A stretch of DNA of 64,000 nt from Notamacropus eugenii. Lineage: Eukaryota; Chordata; Mammalia; Diprotodontia; Macropodidae. Positions 44,028 through 56,250 of the stretch are shown piece after piece (the first letter of the stretch is position 1; each line of letters begins with the position of its first letter). Location of the stretch: assembly GCF_028372415.1 (NCBI RefSeq), contig NC_092874.1, positions 57,759,865 to 57,823,864 of the forward strand, written 5' to 3'. Below the pieces are notes generated by a model. The model was not told the origin of the DNA. It did no database searches and saw nothing but the letters and a program-made list of their open reading frames with translations. Both the position numbers and the translations under genes were made by a program.

Positions 44028-45879
44028 CTGTAATGATAAACATTTAGAAGACATTCTGTTTAAAAAGAGGAAGTAGAAGAGAATGGCATTTTGTCCAATA
44101 TGGAGACACAGTAAAATAACTAATAATTTTAACCATAGTCAGATGACACATGAATAGTGTGTCAATCCTCTACAAAGTCCTATTCCAATACTTCTTTGTT
44201 CCAAGGAGATTCTCAGAGGCTCTACCAGCAGTGCAGGAGCTTGGGAAAGTTCCATCTATTATGCTGGAAAAGCTTCAAATGTGGTCACAGCAACAGACTA
44301 TACCTACTTTCCAAGGACTGTCCCAGCCAAATACACCAATAGACTGGTCAATCAATAAATAACTCTTTGGTTATGGCAACTCAACAAACAAATCTTGCCT
44401 GTTGGTATGCTAAATGTGAAATCTTTCTCCTGTAATCATCAAATGGGCCTCCTAATGAAGGAACTGAATCATATCATTCTTGACATTCTCACTAGGAAGC
44501 CAGAAGACAAAAGGAAGTTGAGGCTAAATGAAAGGATGGTTTCTTAGCTTTTCTTTGACAGCCAGAGGAGTTAATGCAACTGACCTCACAGCATATCAAA
44601 AGGCCAGAAACAGCATCTCATGAAACATTCGATCATCTCATATTTCAGTACCAAGAGTGGCAGTAAACCAATCTGAACCATCTAGAAGTAGCTAGAAGTC
44701 AGAGGGCACCATGGAACCAAACCTAAAAGAGCAGACCACCAGGAAAGTGGGTCTAAAAATAATCCTTATTCAGAATACAATCATGTTTAGAGAACAACAG
44801 TGAATAACTACAGAGAAGAAAAGGGGACCAATGGTCTGAGCTGGTCGCTGTGTGCTTTGCTCAAGAATTGGTGTTCCTTTTGCTCTGTATAATGCCTTTC
44901 ATTGCAAAGCATAACATTATCACTTATGTATCTTAGGTTGCTGCCTCTCGTTTTCATTTAAAGCTGGTTATAAGAGTATCTATTACTTTCCCAAAACAAA
45001 ACAAAACAAAAACTCATTTTGCTGATATTGATCTTATCTCAGTTAAAAAGGCAGTCAGGAAAGACCTTTGGGCCAGTCTGTATCACTAGGAATTTTTCTT
45101 CCTGAAAGTCATTTCAAGAATTAAGCTCAATGCAAGATTATCACTAATTATTTAATTGTACCTTGCACTGAATAACCTTTTTATGGAATAAGTTTAAGAT
45201 AATTTCTTTAAAAAATATTCAGTTTTCCACATCACTTAGTTGCTTTCATTGCCTTAGGTATTCTGCAAAACTGAGTTTGCCTGATGCCAGGTGATATATG
45301 ACCTTTGTCTCTTTCAGTGGAGCTGGAAATCAGCCCTATAGCACTTAATCCATTCAATAATTAATACTATGTCTTCCTGTGTATGTGACTCTAAGATCGA
45401 ATAATGACAAAAATTCCCAAAAGAGTATTTTATGTTAAAAAAAAAAACTCCAATAGTGAAAACAGATGCTTGCAGCAGTGACCAGACTAGTAACAGCACT
45501 GTTAAGAGGCACATAAAAAAGTTGGCAAATCAAGATCTAATATACAACTTTTAAAAAGTATTTTGTGATAAGAAATAGATATGAAAAGACATGAGTGATG
45601 CTGACTCAGCCACCCTTTTTATCAAACAACTGCCTTACAGTACTGGTGAGCTTCAATGGGAAATCAAAGATCTCTTTTAATAGTTAAAGATCCTTTAAAA
45701 TGATCCAAAATGCAGGTCACAGTCTTTCAGAAGCTTAAATTAAGTTTGTAAAGATAAACTAGTCCTATAGGAATTTTCTGAAGTATGTTTTATCCTAATA
45801 CTTTCCAATGGGAAGACAGCTCTCTTCCCCAACATTTGTCTCTTCTCTAGCACCTACTACAGACAGTGTACTAAAAACT

Positions 45880-46130
45880 TTATTGTTTAATCGTTTCAGT
45901 CATGTCTGACTCTTGTTGACTCCATTTGGGTTACATGGCAAAGATACTGGACTGGTTTGGCTTCTGCTCCCTTTCCATCTCATTTTTACAGATGAGGAAA
46001 CTAAGGCAAACAAGGTTACATGACTTGCCCAGGGTCACACAGTTAGTAAGTATGTGAGGCTGGATTTAAACTCAGGAATAGAAGTCTCCCTGACTCCAGG
46101 CCCAGTTTTTTATTGTACTACCTAGCTGCC
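45880..46130 (-). mobile_element. MAR1-type SINE, nested in an L2-like tail
   Basis: Complement order: GGGCAGCTAGGTAGTACAAT head, CTGAGTTTAAATCCAGCCTC (B-box region), TGTGTGACCCTGGGCAAGTC, and the RTE-like tail seen on + as 'gtttcagtcatgtctgactc'. Flanking 'ctctagcacctactacagac' and 'acaacaagtgcttaataaat' read as one split L2-type terminus. Confidence 0.88.
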
Positions 46131-46569
46131 CTAGCTGAGCACACAACAAGTGCTTAATAAATATTTGTTAAATAAAATCACATATAATTTAAGCAACATG
46201 GATACTTATAAATGGGGGCTGCTCAGTTACAAACCAACACGGTACCTCATGTACAGAAGTAACACTTGAATGACATCATAACCACACCTGGAACAGCTAC
46301 CCAGGTATGCTAACACTGACATCTAGTGTGAGACTAACATAAACAATTGCTAAAAATAAACATTTGTGAAATTCTGTGAAGCACAACATGACTTTTATGA
46401 GGAATGGAAGTACTAAAAACCCCATAAAAAGTTCTCAAGGAATCTGAATTTAAAATCATTGCTGAAACTTTCCTATCAGGATTAGTCAAGTATCATTCTT
46501 GTTTCTTTTAAAAAGAAGATATTAAATAGATACGTAGATATATGTGCAGATAGTAAGAAGTTCTTTTAC

Positions 46570-46732
46570 GTTGTTGTTGTGTTTGTCCTTCACTCTCAAA
46601 GATGATCGTGACATCAGGGAGATGATGACATGACTTGCAGTTGACTACAATTTGAGTAAGAGAGGGCTGTGCAAGGTCACCAACCTCACTTTCTCCTCCA
46701 GAGTCATCTGGATTAATATTTTCTAGATACTG
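46570..46732 (-). mobile_element. SINE 3'-body copy with 14-bp duplication
   Basis: The element lies between perfect copies of AGAAGTTCTTTTAC (46556-46569 and 46733-46746). Its minus strand reads CCAGATGACTCTGGAGGAGA... and ends with GTT repeats (GTTGTTGTTG on +). It is the same body as 8338-8515, 56030-56250 and the second half of 59954-60286. It sits exactly at the truncated end of the L1. Confidence 0.85.
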
Positions 46733-46774
46733 AGAAGTTCTTTTACAGGGTTTTTACAAAAGCACCAAATACTC

Positions 46775-48330
46775 TGTTTTGGCTCTTCCTGGTTTAGGTA
46801 TCAGAACCATATTTGTACCATAAAAAGAATTTGGTAAGACTCCTTCCCTAATTTTTCCAAATAGTCTATATAGTATTGGAATTAACTGTTCTTTAAATTT
46901 TTGATAGAATTCACTTGTAAATCCATCTGGCCCTGGAGATTTTTTTCTAGGGAGTTCACTGACAGCTTGTTCAATTTCCTTTTCTGAGATGGGGTTATTT
47001 AAATATTCAACTTCTTCTTCTGTTAATCGAGGCAATTTATATTTTTTTAAAATAATCATCCATCTCATTTAGATTATCGAATTTATGGGCATACAGTTGG
47101 GCAGAGTAATTTCTAATTATTGTTTCAATTTCTTTCTCATTGGAGGTGAGTTCACCCTTTTCATTTTTGATATTGGCAGTTTGGTTTTCTTCTTTCTTTT
47201 TTTTAATCAAATTGACCAAAGTTTTATCAATTTTATTGGTTTTTTCATAAAACCAACTCTTAGTTTTATTTACTAGTTCAATAGTTTTCTTAATTTTATT
47301 AATCTGTCTTTTGGTTTTCAGTATTTCTAATTTGGTATTTACTTGGGGATTTTCAATTTGTTCTTTTTCTAGCTTTTTCAGCTACATGTCCAATTCATTA
47401 ATCTCCTCTTTCTCTATTTTATTCATGTAGGCAGTCAAAGATATAAAACTTCCCATAAGAACTGCTTTTGCAGTATCCCATAAGATTTGATAGGTTGTCT
47501 CATTATTGTCATTCACTTGAATGAAGTTGTTGATTGTTTCTATGATTTGCTGTTTCACCCATTCTTTCTTTAGGATTAGATTATTTAGTTCCCAATTCAT
47601 TTTTGGTTTATCTTTCCATGGCCTTTGATTACATGTAATTTTTATTGCATAATGATCTAAGAAGGATGCACTGACTATCTCTGCCTTTCTGCACTGGATT
47701 GTGAGGTTTTTATGCTCTACTACATGGTCAGTTTTTATATATTTGCCATGTACTGCTGAGAAAAATGTATATTCCTTTCTATCATCATTCAGTTTTCCCC
47801 AGAGATCTATCATATCTATCTTATTCAGAGTTTTATTCACCTCCTTAACTTCTTTCTTGTTTATTTTGAGGTTAGATTTATCAAGTTCAGAGAGGGGGAG
47901 GTTGAGGTCCCCTACTAGTATAGTTTTGCTATTTCTTCTTGTAACTCCTTTAACTTCTCCTCTAAGAATTGGAATGCTAGACCAGTTGGAGCATATATGT
48001 TTAGTAATGATATTGCTTCATTTTCTATGGTGCCTTTTAGCAGGATATAGTTTCCATCCTTATCTCTATTGATTAGATCTATTTCTGCTTTTGCTTTGTC
48101 TGAGATTAGTATTTCTACTCCTGCATTTCTTATATTAGCTGAAGCATAATATATTATGCTCCAACCTTTTACCTTTAGCCTGCGTGTATTCCCCCCATTT
48201 CAAATGTGTTTCATGTAAACAACATATTGCTAGATTATGGTTTTTAATCTATTCTGCTATCCATCTCCATTTTATGGGAGAGTTCATCCCATTCACATTC
48301 AGTTATGATTACTATCTTTCCCTCCATCCT
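46775..48330 (-). pseudogene. L1 ORF2 remnant: endonuclease and start of reverse transcriptase
   Basis: Reading the minus strand, the endonuclease part is recognisable (VNGMNSPIKWRW, INRDKDGNYILLKGTI, SLLNIYAPTG, EYTFFSAVHGKYIKTDHVV, DHYAIKI). The linker and the beginning of the reverse transcriptase follow ([44 protein letters not shown]). Stops and shifts interrupt it. The catalytic YxDD region is beyond the truncation. Confidence 0.85.
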
Positions 48331-48924
48331 CTTTCCACCCATTTATGCTTTTGGTTCTCCCTTCCTCTCCACAATAGTTTCAATTTTTGACCACCGCCTC
48401 TCTCAGTCTTCCCTCCCTGCTTTCAACCCCCCTCCCTTTTACTCCCCTTTTCCCTTACTACTTCTTCCTTCCCTTTTATCTTCCCCTCCCTTTTCTTTCC
48501 TCCTTCCCCTCCTACTGCCTATAGAGCTAGTTAGATTTCTATACTTAACCGAGTCTGTTGTTCCCTCCTTGAACCCAATCAGATGAGAGTAAATCTCAAA
48601 CAATACTCATCTCTCTCCCCTCTTTTCTTCTACTGTAATATATTTTGTGCCTCTTCCTGTGATGTAATTTACCTTTTTCTGACTCCTCCTTTTCACATCT
48701 CCCATTACAATCCCTTCACATCCTTAAATCACATTTTTATCATGACATCATTTACTTTATACCTGCTCCCTCTATTCATGAATATCCCTTTTATCTATCA
48801 TAATTAATATACCATTCTCAAGATTAACAAGTATCATCTTCCCTTATAGGGATGTAAACAATTTGCCCATATTGAATAACAAGTTTATTTTTCCCCTGTT
48901 TACTTTTTTATGTCTCTCTTGAGA

Positions 48925-49960
48925 TTTGTGTTTGAAGATCGAATTTTCTATTGAGCTCTGGCCTTTTCATCAGGAAGGTCTGGAAATCCATTATTTCATT
49001 GAATGTCAATTTCCTTGCCTCAAATGTTATGCTGAACTATGCTGGGTAATTGATCTTTGGTTGTAGTCCCAGCTCCTTTGCCTTATGGAATATCAGATTC
49101 CAATCCCTTAGATCTTTTAATGTAGAAGCTGCAAGGTCCTGTGTGATCCTGACTGTAGCTCCTCAATATCTGAACGGTTTCTTTCTGGCTGCCTGCAGTA
49201 TTTTCTCCTTCACTTGATAGTTCTGGAATTTGGCAACAATATTCCTTTGTGTTTTTTAGTTTGAGATCCCTTTCAGGAGGTGAATGGTGGATTCTTTCAA
49301 TGACTTTTTTGCTCTCTGGATCTAGGACTTCTGTGCAATTTTCTTTGATAATTTCTTGGAAGATATTTTCCAGGCTCTTTTTTTCATCATCGCTTTCTGA
49401 TAGATCAATAATTCTTGGATTTCCTCTTCTGCATCTATCTTTCAGGTCAGTTGTTTTTTCAATTAGATATTTTACATTTTCTTCTATCTTTTCATTCTTT
49501 AGATTCTGTTTGACTGATTCTTGATGTCTCAGAGTTGTTAGCTCAAGATTCTAATTTTTATCAAATTGTTTTCTTCAGTTAACTTTTTCATCTCCTTTTC
49601 CATCTGTCCAATTGTTCCTTTTAAGGAGTTATTTTCTCCATTTAGGTTTTGTACTTCCTTTTCCATTTATCCAATTTTCCTTTTTAAGGAGGTATTCTCT
49701 TCAGTGAATTCTTTTTCACATTTTTAAAATCATTGGCCAGTTTTTCTACTATTTCTCTAATTTGGCTTTTAAAATCCTTGAGCTCTTCCAAGAATGCTCT
49801 TTGGGCTTCAGACCAGTTCATATTCCCTTCTGAAGTTTCAGACAGGAGTACAGTCTCAATGCTGACCTCTTTGGTATTCATGTTTTGGTCCTTGTCCCCG
49901 TTGAAGGATTCTATGGTCTTTTCTTTTCTGGTTTGCTTCTTATGACGATCACCCTTTTCC
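48925..49960 (-). pseudogene. L1 ORF1 remnant
   Basis: Minus-strand frames give L1 ORF1 text such as SETSEGNMNWSEAQRAFLEE followed by a coiled-coil stretch, then RRM/C-terminal domain matches across several frames. The end corresponds to the FLMKRPEL...KFD end of the intact copy at 30207-31295. Stops and frameshifts break it, so it is not expressed as ORF1p. Confidence 0.75.
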
Positions 49961-50619
49961 TGGCTTTTAAAGTAGATCTCTGCTTCTGGGACACAGGGGG
50001 GATCTGTCCCACAGTTCTTGTGCCTAGAACTTGAGGCTTTGTGTGTTGTGGCCTCTGGTTCTTTCAGCTATAAGCTAAAATGCTGCAGCTTACCTGGTAC
50101 TGAGCTGGCTGGTACTGGAAAGCAGAAGCCAGGTGAAGTCTTTCTGGGTTTTCCTGGAGTTACCCTGGAGCTAGTTGCATTAAGTGTGGGGGAGGGGTGA
50201 TCTGGTCACAGGAGGTCTCCTCTGCTAAGCTACAGCACAGGCAAGCTCACCAGTTTGTGAACCTGTCTGCACTAGGGTCTTCCCAATTCCCCTGGGGTGC
50301 TGAGGCTCACCTGGGGTCCTGGAGTTGGCAGTTGCAAGTTCCACCCCCCTGGGGCTCAGGATCTCCTCCCTGTTTGATGAAGTGAGGCTGTCTGGGACAG
50401 CTCCAGTCCTGCACTGGTCCCCTTTGGCCACAGCAAGAGGGATCCTTCCCTTTGTGATTTTTGTAGCCTCACAGGCTAAGAGACTGTTTGCCCCTTTGGC
50501 TGATCCTACTGTCCCAGCATTTCTCCTAGGGAAATAATTTTTGGGTTTTTCAAAGTCAATAAGGGGAGAGGTAGAGCATTACCAATCATTCTACCATCTT
50601 GGCTCCCAGCAAAATCATA

Positions 50620-50910
50620 CTTTCAATATGGCCATCCAACCAGTGCTGAATACATCTGACCACACTGTCATCTAAACTTGAGGTTCCAAACCTTTTTTGT
50701 GCCATGGACCCTTTTGGCAGTCTGATGAAGCCCATGGACCTTATCTAATGATAATGTTTTTAAATTTACAAAATAAAATACATAAGGTGTCCCAAAAGTC
50801 TTAGTGTAGTTTTAGGCTTTAATTAAAGCCAAGGGTTTGGGACACCCTCAACATGAACACAAGGTCAAGAACTCCTGATCTAATCCATTGCTAGGTTCTA
50901 TGTTCTCCAT
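50620..50910. mobile_element. Old non-autonomous element, family not named
   Basis: 'ccatggacccttttggcagt', 'ctgatgaagcccatggacct' and 'ggtcaagaactcctgatcta' are the ends of a common mammalian interspersed repeat that I cannot name. It contains the palindromic insert at 50785-50847. Confidence 0.5.
50785..50847. mobile_element. Mariner-like mini inverted-repeat element
   Basis: Ends AGGTGTCCCAAA (left) and TTTGGGACACCC (right) are inverted repeats. The centre GGCTTTAATTAAAGCC (50815-50830) is a perfect 16-bp palindrome. GTGTCCCAAAAGT-type ends are known from mariner elements. Too short to code for a transposase. Confidence 0.6.
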
Positions 50911-51810
50911 AAGAATGGTATGAAAGACATGAGTGAAAGCTTTACTAAAATGTAATCAAACTACCTACTAGTCCCCATAGTTCTATCCAAAAATGAAATA
51001 AAAGCAGTTGATCTGGCACAACCTGTCTGTGGTGAAACCATGCTGACTCTGCAATCATCATATCCCTTTCTAGATGTTCAATAACTAACTCTTTACCGAA
51101 CTATTCTAAAATTTCCTCAGGAATCAAAGACTAGTTCATTGTCCTATATATAGTTTACAGACTCTGCTCTCCTCCCTTTTTTGAAAAAAATATTCCCAAT
51201 CTTGTAGTATACCTCTCCCATTTTCCATGATGTTTCAAATGTTACTTTAAGAGGCTCAGCAATCACTTGACAGTTCTCAGGACACAAGGTTAAAATTCAC
51301 CTGCCTGGTAACCTGCATTCATCAAGAATCACTAGGTGGTCCCTTACTTATCTGAGGGTGAGCCATTTGTGTTCTATCATTTCCAGGGAAAGGGTCTTCC
51401 CCTTGATAGAAGATGCAGAACAAAGCATTATATAAGCAGCTCTGCCTTCTTTCTGCTGCCAGTTACCATGACTGCATCTTCTCCAAGCAGGGGCCTGTGC
51501 CATCTTCTCTCCATCCTATTAGCTTCCATTACTTACACTCAGTGTTCTGGAACCATATGGCTTCTGCATTGTACAGAGGGAAGAATCCTGGCTCCTCGTG
51601 AGAAAACTGGGGCCCTACAATGGGCATCTCTACAACAGATGTGACCCTGGACAAATAAATGCTACATCTCTCTGGGTCTTGTTTCCTTATCTTCACTTCT
51701 AGGACAGATGATCTCTAATGTATTCACACAGCTCTAAATTCCATCTATGATAATTTTATGAAATACGGATTTCAGATACATAAGAAAGTAAAAAGTTAAC
51801 ATAATTCAAC
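50911..51810. other. Intronic block, unassigned repeat-like
   Basis: 'acaacctgtctgtggtgaaa ccatgctgactct' recalls an old repeated motif in amniote DNA; not named. No gene seen. Confidence 0.35.
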
Positions 51811-51814
51811 AATT

Positions 51815-51895
51815 CAATTCAATAAACATTTAGTCAACACCTACTTGAAAAGCATTGTTAGAAAGATGAGGACACAACTCCAATAATCATTTATT
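51815..51895 (-). mobile_element. L2 3' end fragment
   Basis: 'caattcaataaacatttagt', 'caacacctacttgaaaagca': reverse L2 terminus; ends where the SINE begins. Confidence 0.55.
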
Positions 51896-51897
51896 GG

Positions 51898-52080
51898 AGA
51901 GCTGGGTACCACAGTGGATATAGTACTGGCCTGGAGTCAGGAAGACCCATGTTCCTGAGTTCAAATCTGGCCTCAGACACCAATTAGCTGTGTGACCCTG
52001 GGCAAGATGTTTAACTCTCTTTGCCTCAGTTTCCTCATCTGTAAAATAAGTGGAAGAAAGAAATGGTAAACAGCATCTTG
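51898..52080 (+). mobile_element. MAR1-type SINE
   Basis: 'gctgggtaccacagtggata', 'gagttcaaatctggcctcag', 'gctgtgtgaccctgggcaag', 'tttcctcatctgtaaaataa'; the tail is degraded. Confidence 0.85.
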
Positions 52081-52575
52081 CTCCATGGAGCTGAAGCCCA
52101 ACTGAGCAGCCAAAGCAAAGATGAAAGGTAACAAAATCCTTGTCTCCAAAGAGGTTCTAATATATTGTGTGCATGTCGAGGGGTCGAGGTTGGGTGATAT
52201 ATGTACACAAAAAACTATAACACAAGATAGGAAATTAGTAGGTACATAAGTAGCCAAACAGTAACGTAGGAGATTTAAGGAGGGAAATATTTCTAGGAGG
52301 ATGAAATCACCAGCATTCACTGAGGAGAAAACAACTGGCTAGGGTTCAAAGGAAAAGAAAGATTTCAATATATGGAGATAAGGAAGTACGTATGGAAAAC
52401 TTAATTACAGGTATAGATGGTGAAATATGCAAAATGCATGGAGTTAGGATGAGCGAATACAATACCAGTAGTATCCCTCAGCTGGAATGTAAAATGCACA
52501 AAGGGAAAGGGAAGTCCTGTGAAAACAGAGTGGAAAGGTAAGTTGAAACTGGCTTAAAGATAAAAGAATGGAAAA

Positions 52576-53650
52576 GAATTTTTGCAATTAATATTAGTGA
52601 TAAAGGTCTCATTTCTAAAATATAGAGGGAACTGAGTCAAATTTAAGAATAAAGTTCTTAAATAAAAGAATAAAAGTCATTCCCCAATGGATAAATGGCC
52701 AAAGGATATGAACTGCAGTATTCAGAGGAAGAAATTAAAATTATCTATCGTCATATGAAAAATGCTATAAATCACTATGGATTAGAGAAATGCAAATCAA
52801 AACAACTCTGAGGTACCACATCATACCTATCAGATTGGCTAACATGACAAAACAGGAAGATGACAAATGTTGGAGAAGATGTGGGAGAGTTGGAACACTA
52901 ATTCATTATTGGTGGAGCTGTGAGCTGATCCAACCATTCTGGAGAGCAATTTGGAACTATGCCCAAAGGGCTACAAAAATGTGCATACCCTTTGACCCAG
53001 TCAAGGACTGTATCCCAAAGAGATCATAAAAATGGGAAAAGGTCCTACATGTACAAAAATCTTTATAGCAGCTCTCTTTGTGGTGGCCAAGATCTGGAAA
53101 TCAAGGGGATGTCCATCAATTGAGGAATGACTGAACAAGTTGTGGTACCTGAATGTAATGGAATACTACTGTGCTATAAGAAATGAACAGAAAGACTTCA
53201 GAGGGGCCTGGAAGGACTTATATGAATGGATATTGAGTGAAATGAGCAGAACCAGGAGAACATTATAGTCAGTAACAGCCATAGTATATGAGGACTGTTT
53301 CTGATAGACTTAGCCCTTCACAGCAATGCAAGGACTTAAAATATTCCCAAAGGACTCTTGAGGCAAAATACTATCCACATTCAGAGAAAAAACTATGAAA
53401 TTGGAATGCAGAATGAAGCAGACTATTTTCTCTTGTATTATGTTTTGGTTTGTTTTTTTTTTTCATGGTTTCTCCCATTTGTTTTAATTGTTCTATGCAA
53501 CATGACTAATATGAAAATGTGTTTAATAAGAATGTATGTGTAGAACCCATATAAGATCGCAAGCCATCTTGGGGAGAGTCGGGGAGAAAATTTAAAACTT
53601 ATGGAAGTGACTGTTGAAAACTGAAAACAAATAAATTAATTTTAAAAAAA
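52576..53650 (+). mobile_element. 5'-truncated L1 (ORF2 C-terminus and 3' end)
   Basis: The coding remnant includes MQIKTTLRYHIIPIRLA, CWRRCGRVGTLIHYWWSCEL and IQPFWRAIWN, the L1 ORF2 cysteine-rich C-terminus (human GTLLHCWWDCKLVQPLW). The L1 3' region and an A-rich tail follow. It is flanked by a near-perfect duplication, ATAAAAGAATRGAAAA (52560-52575 and 53650-53665, one mismatch). Confidence 0.9.
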
Positions 53651-54539
53651 TAAAAGAATAGAAAATGCCTTCGCACAGGTGAGAGCCAATCAAAAATACT
53701 AGCAAGGGGGAAAAATCGTATACAAATGAGATGGCTATGAATGAAGATGCTGAAACTCTAATGCTCATATATGTATTTTTGAGAGCGATAAAAAGTCAGT
53801 ACTTAGCAGAATATAAATTGGGAATACGGGACAGTTGGAAGATCAAGCAGTAAAGAAGAAATAGATGCCAAACTAAGAGGAAGGCAACACAGCAGGGATT
53901 ACTGGGAAAGGAAAAGAACAGTCCAGGGCCAGACATTACAAAGCTGTTAGCAAAAGTGGTGGAGACACAAATTTATATAGGACTTGGTGAGAATGGGGAT
54001 AAAAGCACCATAAATCTTTCCAGTAAGTCTCCAAGAAAATGAGCTAATCATTTCACTGACATTTTTAGAGTTCAACCCAGCTACTACTTCTGGTGGTGTC
54101 TCTGCCTGGCCCCTAGAAGCTTCTTGGCAGGAAACACAATAAGGAGCTAGCTGTTCAGCGTGCAGTGGCTGAACTCCATGGAAGTAGCACAGGAGTGCCA
54201 CTACTGGCAGGTACCCTGTGGATCTGGCCCAGCCCTGAGTCAGCCACCCTAAGTCTAATGTGAGAGGAAACCAAATTGTTCTGGGCTCTCTCAAGGGTGA
54301 GTTGCTGTCTAGTATGTTCCAGAATCCCAAGATCACTTCCAGGTCCTATTCTTCTTCCCTTAGCCTTATACTACCTCTTTGGAAACAGAAGTAAACTGAG
54401 GAAACAGAGATAAACTTACAGAGGTAAGGCTAGAAACATTGGGGAGATCATTACCCATGGCAGTCCAACAGACCATTCTCTGATACGGCATATTTTAAGT
54501 AACAAAAGTTACCAAAGTATCAGAAAATGAAACTAGTGA

Positions 54540-54640
54540 GAAAGTGTACTTCTGTAAATATACGTGTGAGCATACATAGATCAATATACATATATGTGCA
54601 CATATATGCGTATTATACAATGTATTGCAGGAAAAAGCAA
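54540..54640 (+). repeat. (TA/TG)n simple repeat
   Basis: 'aaatatacgtgtgagcatac' to 'catatatgtgcacatatatg' alternating purine-pyrimidine. Confidence 0.8.
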
Positions 54641-56029
54641 AATGAGATATGGTTAAAAGTTACTAAAATGCAGAAAGTCCCGGTTATCTGAGAATAACTG
54701 ATTGATAAAATAAGTCATTTAAAATTAAGTGCATCCACTTAAAACAGGGAGGGACCACTGTGCCACAGTAAATAGTAAGGGAAAAAGATTTCATAAGAAC
54801 TTTACTTAGAAATGAAAATAAAGATTATGAAAAGTTTAATTTATCTGACAGAAATCAAGACTGAACTTGTGATTTCACGGTATGGTATTTCATCTTACAT
54901 TTAGCAAAATTTAGATTATGCTCACAACTGTCCATTAATTCTTAGAAGAAACCAAGAATATATCAAAAGTTGATTTCTCCAGGGCAAACTTTTTCCAATA
55001 CGATTGTGTGTTAGCATGATAGGACATTATTCATTTCTCATCTGACTTTTTAAGTATGGTCATATTGGAGAACTTCATCAGTTTTATCAAGTGTCTCTCT
55101 GTCATTCTCTGATATGCAAACAGTTCTCCTCTGAAGTCTCATTTGGAAGAGAGGCAAGTGATAAGCAAAAATGACAGGATGCTTGAGTGAAGACTGATAT
55201 TTGTTGGATTATGATGCCTTCTGCCTTTCTATGCAATTCGAAAGGGACAGAGCATAACCAAGAGCCAGGAAGCCATGGGTTCAAGCTCATCTCAGACCTA
55301 TAATGGCTCCCAAACCCTGGGCAAGCTATTCCACCTCTCAGTGACACTGGGCAACTCTCTAAGACTTGGAGTTGTAGGACAAGGAGCACAGGCACTATGA
55401 AAATGAGTTCTTCACCAGGAGTTCCCTACACCAAAGCTGTTCGATCCTGTCTCACTTCGATCACTAGTCTAAACTAAAACATAAAGCAACCTCTGATAAC
55501 AAATTATGTGACAACAAGGAACCCCTTGTACTGCACTGGATAAGAAGAGAACCTTACAGAGAATGGCAAGCAGATGGTCAACATGTGGACATCACTAGTG
55601 GAAATGGGCCTAAACTTCATTAAGAGGGATTTAAATTAATTAACTAATTAAATGAAAGGAAAAACTTCCCTAACAGCTGTGTGAAAGTATTAGAGATGGA
55701 GTTAAAAGCCTTTAGGATTTGTTCTGTAACATTTGGATTCTGTCAAAAGGCCACACTTAAGGATCTAGAAGGCCACATGTGGTCTCAAGGCCACAGGTTC
55801 CCCACCCCTGCCCTACACAGTAACACAATCCTCTCCAATAACAGAGCAGTCTTTTCTCTCTTGGGCAAGAGAGCAGAAGGAAGGACTAACTGATACCTGG
55901 AAATGTGGTCTAGTCCTAAGACTGAATGATTTAGGTAAGAGTGAATGATTCAGGAATGAAGGAGGGCAAATCTGCTAGTCAGTTCACTAGTTTTACTTAC
56001 CATAAGAAAAAATGACTTAATCCTTCCTT

Positions 56030-56250
56030 CTTATTGCTATTGTTGTCTATCTGTCCTCCCTTCTTGAAGAGGACCATAACATCAGGGAGGTGATGCCATG
56101 ACTTGCAAGTGAACTGGATTTAAGTGAGGCAGCACTGTGCAAAGTCACTGGCCTCACTGTCTCCTCAGGAGCCATCTGGATTCAGTGGCAACGAATAGAT
56201 CAAGACGACTGGAGATGGCCGTGGATGCAATGGGAGATCTAGGCCTCTTT
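56030..56250 (-). mobile_element. SINE 3'-body copy
   Basis: 'gaagaggaccataacatcag', 'gaggtgatgccatgacttgc', 'gagccatctggattcagtgg', 'gactggagatggccgtggat': the complement of the body seen in 59954-60286. Confidence 0.82.

Larger units (their letters stand above)
46748..50613 (-). mobile_element. L1 retrotransposon, 5' end present, 3' end missing
   Basis: On the minus strand it begins with GGGAGCCAAGATGG (near 50608-50595), the L1 5' signature. A leader, a broken ORF1 (about 49960-48925), a purine-rich spacer and a broken ORF2 (about 48330-46775) follow. The match to L1 stops just after [10 protein letters not shown] in the reverse transcriptase domain, so the rest of ORF2 and the 3' region are absent. 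Most L1 copies lose the 5' end instead; a later deletion, or the SINE insertion beside it, may explain this. No convincing duplication was found around it. Confidence 0.85.

Noticed and set aside
47701..48590. Plus-strand open frames rich in Ser/Leu/Phe
   Set aside because: Antisense of the purine-rich L1 spacer and ORF2 remnant.
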